From Acidimicrobiales bacterium (lineage in GTDB: Bacteria; Actinomycetota; Acidimicrobiia; Acidimicrobiales; CADCSY01), in contig DATKDW010000062.1 of the NCBI GenBank assembly GCA_035512495.1, positions 114,957-178,956 on the forward strand: DNA of 64,000 nucleotides, in the 5' to 3' direction. Below, piece by piece: positions 59,409 to 64,000 of the stretch. The notes beneath the pieces were generated by a model. The model made no database searches. It was not told the DNA's origin and saw only the letters and a list, made by a program, of their open reading frames with translations. The position numbers were made by a program, and so were the translations under genes. Within the stretch, counting starts at the first letter, position 1; each line of letters starts with the position of its first letter.

Positions 59409-60614
59409 ATGTCAGTCACTGCGCCGACCACCACCGACCGCCCCACGGCCGACCTGCTCGACCCGAGCTTCTACGTCGACCTCGACGCCATGCACGAGGC
59501 GTTCCGCTGGATGCGGGCCAACGAGCCCGTCTACCGCGACGAGGCCAACGCGCTCTGGGCGGTGACCCGCCACGCCGACGTCATCGACGTGGAGCGGCGG
59601 GCGAAGGTCTTCGTCAGCGGCCAGGGCTACCGCTCGTTCCACAGCCCGTCCGAGAGCAACATGATCGCCCAGGACGACCCTGGCCACGCCGAGCAGCGGG
59701 CCCTCGTCGCCCGCCGGTTCACCCCCAAAGCCGTGCTGCGCCACGAGGAGACCATCCGCTCGATGGTGACCGGGCTGCTCGACTCGATCGCCGAGGCCGG
59801 ACGGATGGAGGTCGTCGGTGATCTCGCCGCCCCGCTGCCCTGCAAGCTGACCGCCCACCTGCTCGGCTTCCCCGAGGACGCCTGGCCCGAGGTGCGATCG
59901 TGGTCGGAGCGCCTGATGCGCATCGACCGCATGACGCGCGAGCCCGAAGTCGCGATGGACCTCATCATGGCGTGCCAGGAGTTCCAGGCCGTGCTCGACG
60001 ACGTGGTGCCGGCGCGCCGCGAGGAGCCGGCCGACGACCTGGTCTCGGTGTGGGCCAACGCCGAGGTCGGTGGCTGCCCCATGAGCGGCGAGACCATCTT
60101 CCACGAGACCGGGCTCTTCATCTCCGGCGGGGCCGAGACCACCCGCACGGTCATCGCCCGCGGGATCGCCGCCCTTTGCGAGCACCCCGAGCAGTGGGAG
60201 GCGATCGCCGCCGACCCCGCCCTCGTGCCGCACGCCGTCGAGGAGCTGATCCGCTGGGTCACCCCCCTCAACAACTTCTTCCGAACCGCGACGGCCGACG
60301 CCACCATCGCCGACACCGCCGTCGCCACCGGCGACCGGGTGATCCTGCTGTACCCCTCCGCCAACCGCGACGAGGCCGTCTTCGACGATCCGTACCGCTT
60401 CGACGTCGCCCGCGCCCACAACAACCACGTGGCGTTCGGCTTCGGACCCCACGTCTGCGTCGGCGCCCCCCTCGCCCGCCTCGAGCTGCGCATCCTCTTC
60501 GAAGAGCTCGCCCGGCGCTTCACCAACCTCCACGCCCTCGGGCCCCTCGAGCTGGAAGCCAGCATCTTCGCCACCGCCGTGGAGCGCTTCGAGGTCGGCT
60601 TCGACCTGCGTTAA
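59409..60614 (+). CDS. Cytochrome P450
   Basis: A 401-residue bacterial class I P450 with the I-helix GLFISGGAETTRTVIARG, EELIRW (ExxR) and haem-binding FGFGPHVCVGAPLARLE. The usual acid-alcohol pair of the I helix reads ET. Substrate unknown; no ferredoxin gene is adjacent, so redox partners lie elsewhere. The AraC gene upstream may control it. Its TAA stop is shared in part with the opposing TrmH gene (TTAA). Confidence 0.95.
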   Translation: MSVTAPTTTDRPTADLLDPSFYVDLDAMHEAFRWMRANEPVYRDEANALWAVTRHADVIDVERRAKVFVSGQGYRSFHSPSESNMIAQDDPGHAEQRALVARRFTPKAVLRHEETIRSMVTGLLDSIAEAGRMEVVGDLAAPLPCKLTAHLLGFPEDAWPEVRSWSERLMRIDRMTREPEVAMDLIMACQEFQAVLDDVVPARREEPADDLVSVWANAEVGGCPMSGETIFHETGLFISGGAETTRTVIARGIAALCEHPEQWEAIAADPALVPHAVEELIRWVTPLNNFFRTATADATIADTAVATGDRVILLYPSANRDEAVFDDPYRFDVARAHNNHVAFGFGPHVCVGAPLARLELRILFEELARRFTNLHALGPLELEASIFATAVERFEVGFDLR

Positions 60615-61420
60615 CCGCGCGGCGGGCGGAGGTGGTGGAAGGCGATGGCGGCGGCGGTGGCCGCGTTGAGGGAGTCGACGCCTTCGGCCATCGGGATGGC
60701 GACGCGCTGGTCGGCCGCGGCCAGGGCGGCCTCGCTGAGGCCGGGGCCCTCGGCCCCGAGCATGATGGCGAGGCGCTCGCCCGGCCGGGCCGCCACATCG
60801 TCGAGCGGCTCGGCGCCCTGCGGGGTCAGGGCCAGCAACCGGAACCCCGCTGAGCGGATGTCATGGAGGGCGTCGGGCCAGGCGTCGGCTCGCGCCCACG
60901 GCGTCGCCAGCACGTAGCCCATGGAGACGCGCACGGTGCGGCGGTAGAGCGGGTCGGTGCAGGCCGGGTCGAGGACGACGGCGCCGACGCCGAGGGCGGC
61001 GGCGTTGCGGAACACCGCGCCCAGGTTCTCGGTGTCGGTGAGGCCCTCCACCACGGCGATGCGGTCGTGGCCGGCGACCACGTCGGTCACGGTCGAGGCC
61101 GCCGGCCGGTCGGCCGAGGCAAGCACCCCGCGGTGGACGTCGAAGCCGGCCACCGCGCTCATCACCGCCTGGTCGGCCAGGTAGACGGGCACGTCGGGGT
61201 CGAGGTCGATCAGGTCGTCAGCCAGCGTCGCCAGCCGCGGCGGCGTCACCAGGACCGACCGCAGGGCCACCCCGGCGGCCATGGCCCGGCGCACCACCAG
61301 CTCGCTCTCGAGCATGAACGTGCCAGCCCCCAGGCGGCGACGGGCCGCGTCGGTGAGGCCCACGTACTCGGCGACCCGGGGGTCGCCCGGGTCGCTGATC
61401 AGCACCGGATCGGCCATCAC
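60611..61420 (-). CDS. SpoU/TrmH family RNA 2'-O-methyltransferase
   Basis: A 269-residue protein with an N-terminal substrate-binding domain and a C-terminal SPOUT knot: VVEGLTDTENLGAVFRNAAALG (motif 1, catalytic Arg), IMLGAEGPGLSE (motif 2) and IPMAEGVDSLNAATAAAI (motif 3). It would methylate ribose in rRNA or tRNA. Its stop codon overlaps the P450 stop by a TTAA palindrome. Start ATG 61420 or ATG 61417. Confidence 0.93.
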   Translation of the reverse strand: MMADPVLISDPGDPRVAEYVGLTDAARRRLGAGTFMLESELVVRRAMAAGVALRSVLVTPPRLATLADDLIDLDPDVPVYLADQAVMSAVAGFDVHRGVLASADRPAASTVTDVVAGHDRIAVVEGLTDTENLGAVFRNAAALGVGAVVLDPACTDPLYRRTVRVSMGYVLATPWARADAWPDALHDIRSAGFRLLALTPQGAEPLDDVAARPGERLAIMLGAEGPGLSEAALAAADQRVAIPMAEGVDSLNAATAAAIAFHHLRPPRG

Positions 61421-61488
61421 CCGAGTCTGCCTGCACCCGACCGGCCGCGACGTCGCTACCGTCGAGACATCGCCTCCCCTGCCTGCCG

Positions 61489-64000
61489 ATGACCTCCACC
61501 GCCCCCACCATCACCGACCTGTTGCCGGCCGGCTGCGGCGCCGACGCCGCGTTCGAGGCGTTCACCACCTGGGTGGCGTCGGAGGGCATCGAGCTCTACC
61601 CGGCCCAGGAAGAGGCCCTGCTCGAGGCCTACGCCGGGAGCAACGTGATCGTCGCCACCCCCACCGGGTCGGGGAAGTCCCTCATCGCCCTCGGGGCGCA
61701 CGTCGCCGCCATGGCCGAGGGACGACGCAGCGTCTACACCGCGCCGATCAAGGCGCTCGTGTCGGAGAAGTTCTTCGCCCTCTGCCGCCAGCTCGGCTCC
61801 GACAACGTGGGGATGGTCACGGGCGACGCGTCGGTGAACCCCGGGGCACCGGTCATCTGCTGCACCGCCGAGATCCTCGCCAACCGGGCCCTGCGCGAGG
61901 GCGCCACCGCCGATGTCGGCCAGGTCGTCATGGACGAGTTCCACTTCTACGCCGACCCCGACCGCGGCTGGGCGTGGCAGGTCCCGCTGCTCGAGCTGTC
62001 CCAGGCACAGTTCGTGATCATGTCGGCCACGCTCGGCGACGTGAGCCGCTTCGAGCGCGAGCTCACCGAGCGCACCGGCCGGGCGACGGCCACGGTCACC
62101 AGCGTGGAGCGGCCCGTACCACTCGACTTCGAGTACCGCCGCACGCCGCTGCTCGCGTCCCTCGAGGAGCTGCTGGAGACCGGGCGGGCACCGGTCTACG
62201 TCGTGCACTTCACCCAGGCGTCAGCCGCCGAGCGGGCGCAGTCCCTCATGAGCGTCAACATGTGCACCAAGGAGGAGAAGGCGGCCATCGCCGAAGCCAT
62301 CGGCGCCTTCCGCTTCGGTCCGGGGTTCGGAAGGTACCTGTCGCGCTACGTGCGCCACGGCATCGGCGTGCACCACGCCGGGATGCTCCCCAAGTACCGG
62401 CTCCTGGTCGAGAAGCTCGCCCAGGAGGGGCACCTCAAGGTGATCTGCGGCACCGACACCCTCGGCGTCGGCATCAACGTCCCCATCCGCACGGTGCTCA
62501 TGACCCAGCTGTGCAAGTACGACGGCACCTCCTCGCGGCTGCTGAGCGCCCGGGAGTTCCACCAGATCGCCGGTCGGGCCGGACGGGCCGGCTACGACAC
62601 GTCGGGCACGGTGTGGGTCCAGGCGCCCGAGCACGTGGTGGCCAACGAGGTGGCCGTGGCCAAGGCGGCCGACGACCCCAAGAAGAAGAAGAAGCTGGTC
62701 CGCAAGAAGCCGCCGGAGCGTGGCTTCGTGAGCTGGTCGGACGACACCTTCGAGAAGATCGTGTCGGCCCCGCCCGAACGCCTCACGTCGAGCTTCGGCG
62801 TGTCGCACTCGATGCTGCTCAACGTGCTCGACCGCCCCGGCGACGGGTGCGCGGCCGTACGGCGCATCCTCGTCGACAACCACGACCCGCGCCCCGCCCA
62901 GCGACGGCACATCCGGCGGGCCATCGCCATCTACCGGTCGCTCGTCTCGTCGGGTGTCGTCGAGCAGCTGCAGCGCCCCGACCCCGACGGTCGCACCGTG
63001 CGGGTCACCGTCGACCTGCAGGCCGACTTCGCCCTCAACCAGCCGCTGTCGCCGTTCGTGCTGGAGGCAATCGGCCACCTCGACCGGGAGGCGCCGGCGT
63101 ACGCCATGGACGTGCTGACGATGGTCGAGGCGACGCTCGAGAACCCCAACGTGGTGCTCATGGCCCAGCTCTCCAAGCTCAAGGGCGAGGTCGTCGCCGA
63201 GCTCAAGATGCAAGGCATGGAGTACGAGGAGCGCATGGAGGTGCTCGACCAGCTCGAGCACCCCAAGCCGCTGCGGGACGAGATCTACGGGATGTTCAAC
63301 GAGTACCGGGCACTGCACCCCTGGGTCGCCGACCACGACATCAAGCCGAAGTCCATCGCCCGCGACCTGTACGAGCGGGCCATGACCTTCGCTGAGTACA
63401 TCGACCACTACGGCCTCGCCCGCTCCGAGGGCCTGGTGCTGCGCTACCTGACCGACGCCTGGAAGGGCCTGGTGCAGAACGTGCCGGAGGACGCCAAGAC
63501 CGATGAGGTCTACGACGTCACCGAGTGGCTCCTCGCCATGATCCGCCAGGTGGACTCCTCGCTGGTCGACGAGTGGGAGCGCCTCCGCCAGCCCGAGGTG
63601 GCGGTGGAGGAGATGGCCGCCGACCCGACCGCGGTCCGCCTCCCCGAGGAGCCCCCGAAGGTCACCGAGAACTCGAGGGCCTTCCGGGTGATGGTGCGCA
63701 ACGACGCCTTCCGCCGGGTGGAGCTGCTGGCCCGTCGCCGCTACGGCTCCATCGCCGAGCTCGACGCCGGTGAGGCCATGGCGGTCGAGGACATGGCAGC
63801 CGCAATGAACCCGTACTGGGAGGAGCACGAGGCCGTGGGCACCGGGCCCGACGCCCGCGGCCCGGCCCTGTTCCAGGTCGAGGAGCACCCCGACCACTGG
63901 GACGTGCACCAGGTCCTCGCCGACCCCGACGGCGACCACGACTGGTCACTGCGGCTCCACGTCGACCTCGTCGCCTCCGACGAAGAGGGCCACCCGGTCA
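61489..64000 (+). CDS. DEAD/DEAH-box helicase with DUF3516-like C-terminus (Ski2-like), 3' end missing
   Basis: At least 837 codons from ATG 61489, open at the right edge. Helicase motifs: Q region IELYPAQEEALLEAY, Walker A ATPTGSGKS, motif II DEFH (a DEVH variant), SATLGD and HQIAGRAGRAGYDTSG. A Lys-rich linker (DDPKKKKKLVRKK) precedes an all-helical C-terminal domain, as in actinobacterial DUF3516 helicases related to Ski2/Mtr4/HelY. An RNA-processing role is likely by family. It is divergent from TrmH. Confidence 0.9.
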   Translation, partial: MTSTAPTITDLLPAGCGADAAFEAFTTWVASEGIELYPAQEEALLEAYAGSNVIVATPTGSGKSLIALGAHVAAMAEGRRSVYTAPIKALVSEKFFALCRQLGSDNVGMVTGDASVNPGAPVICCTAEILANRALREGATADVGQVVMDEFHFYADPDRGWAWQVPLLELSQAQFVIMSATLGDVSRFERELTERTGRATATVTSVERPVPLDFEYRRTPLLASLEELLETGRAPVYVVHFTQASAAERAQSLMSVNMCTKEEKAAIAEAIGAFRFGPGFGRYLSRYVRHGIGVHHAGMLPKYRLLVEKLAQEGHLKVICGTDTLGVGINVPIRTVLMTQLCKYDGTSSRLLSAREFHQIAGRAGRAGYDTSGTVWVQAPEHVVANEVAVAKAADDPKKKKKLVRKKPPERGFVSWSDDTFEKIVSAPPERLTSSFGVSHSMLLNVLDRPGDGCAAVRRILVDNHDPRPAQRRHIRRAIAIYRSLVSSGVVEQLQRPDPDGRTVRVTVDLQADFALNQPLSPFVLEAIGHLDREAPAYAMDVLTMVEATLENPNVVLMAQLSKLKGEVVAELKMQGMEYEERMEVLDQLEHPKPLRDEIYGMFNEYRALHPWVADHDIKPKSIARDLYERAMTFAEYIDHYGLARSEGLVLRYLTDAWKGLVQNVPEDAKTDEVYDVTEWLLAMIRQVDSSLVDEWERLRQPEVAVEEMAADPTAVRLPEEPPKVTENSRAFRVMVRNDAFRRVELLARRRYGSIAELDAGEAMAVEDMAAAMNPYWEEHEAVGTGPDARGPALFQVEEHPDHWDVHQVLADPDGDHDWSLRLHVDLVASDEEGHPV

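Noticed and set aside
1-64000. tRNA, rRNA, CRISPR arrays, prophage genes and insertion sequences
   Set aside because: No cloverleaf-like sequence, regularly spaced repeat array, phage structural gene or transposase was recognised.

Overview
The window is uniformly GC-rich (about 70% by eye), densely coding DNA with strong G/C preference at third codon positions, frequent GTG starts and very short intergenic gaps. The gene set suggests an actinobacterium, and the lineage looks closest to class Acidimicrobiia; that placement is inferred from memory of protein families, not measured. Supporting families include MraZ, a DUF58/MoxR/transglutaminase set, DUF3040, DUF222-HNH, a UvrD2-like helicase with HRDC, a DUF3516 helicase, coproporphyrin-type ferrochelatase and many acyl-CoA dehydrogenases. 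No rRNA, tRNA, CRISPR array, prophage or intact insertion sequence was seen.

Layout. 1-726: 5' end of mraZ (reading off the left edge) with a recognisable promoter. 587-2375: a small accessory module, an HTH protein plus an AbiEii-like nucleotidyltransferase under a 28-bp palindromic operator, flanked by copies of a 34-bp repeat. 2643-7693: a decayed PAS fragment, a hybrid histidine kinase with two receivers and an HPt domain, and a convergent GGDEF-EAL protein. 7861-11611: a minus-strand run (lipoate ligase-like, HNH, a conserved small protein, acyl-CoA dehydrogenase, ROK kinase). 11696-16267: MoxR ATPase, DUF58 and membrane transglutaminase operon. 16279-24207: minus-strand housekeeping and repair genes (DUF3040, Gfo/Idh oxidoreductase, DinB, NUDIX, phosphotransferase, DEAD-box helicase, SDR, hydrolase). 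24228-28824: MOSC protein, a double winged-helix protein, a second-type aspartyl-tRNA synthetase behind a T-box leader, and a DUF222-HNH protein. 28885-35193: membrane proteins (TSUP, BMP lipoprotein, RDD, rhomboid, DUF2207) and a serine hydrolase. 35258-45443: glutathione peroxidase, RF3, UvrD2-like helicase, acyl-CoA dehydrogenases, an M23 peptidase, and a sigma-70 factor with a DUF4031 frame directly behind its stop codon. 45470-54824: ferrochelatase, a degenerate glutamate-dehydrogenase relative, a DUF4015 putative glycoside hydrolase, threonine aldolase, a MarR/MFS exporter pair with a perfect operator palindrome, SDR and phosphoribosyltransferase. 54988-64000: D-aminoacylase and PhyH oxygenase operon, AraC regulator and P450, SpoU methyltransferase, and a Ski2-like helicase running off the right edge.

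How the genes work together. Most operons are joined by GTGA or ATGA stop/start overlaps, pointing to translational coupling. The most unusual items are the T-box (UGGC core, matching a G73 tRNA) before the archaeal-type AspRS, the HTH/nucleotidyltransferase module with its repeats, the DUF4031 frame lacking a normal start codon, and the dehydrogenase that has kept its fold pattern but lost the catalytic lysine and NAD motif.
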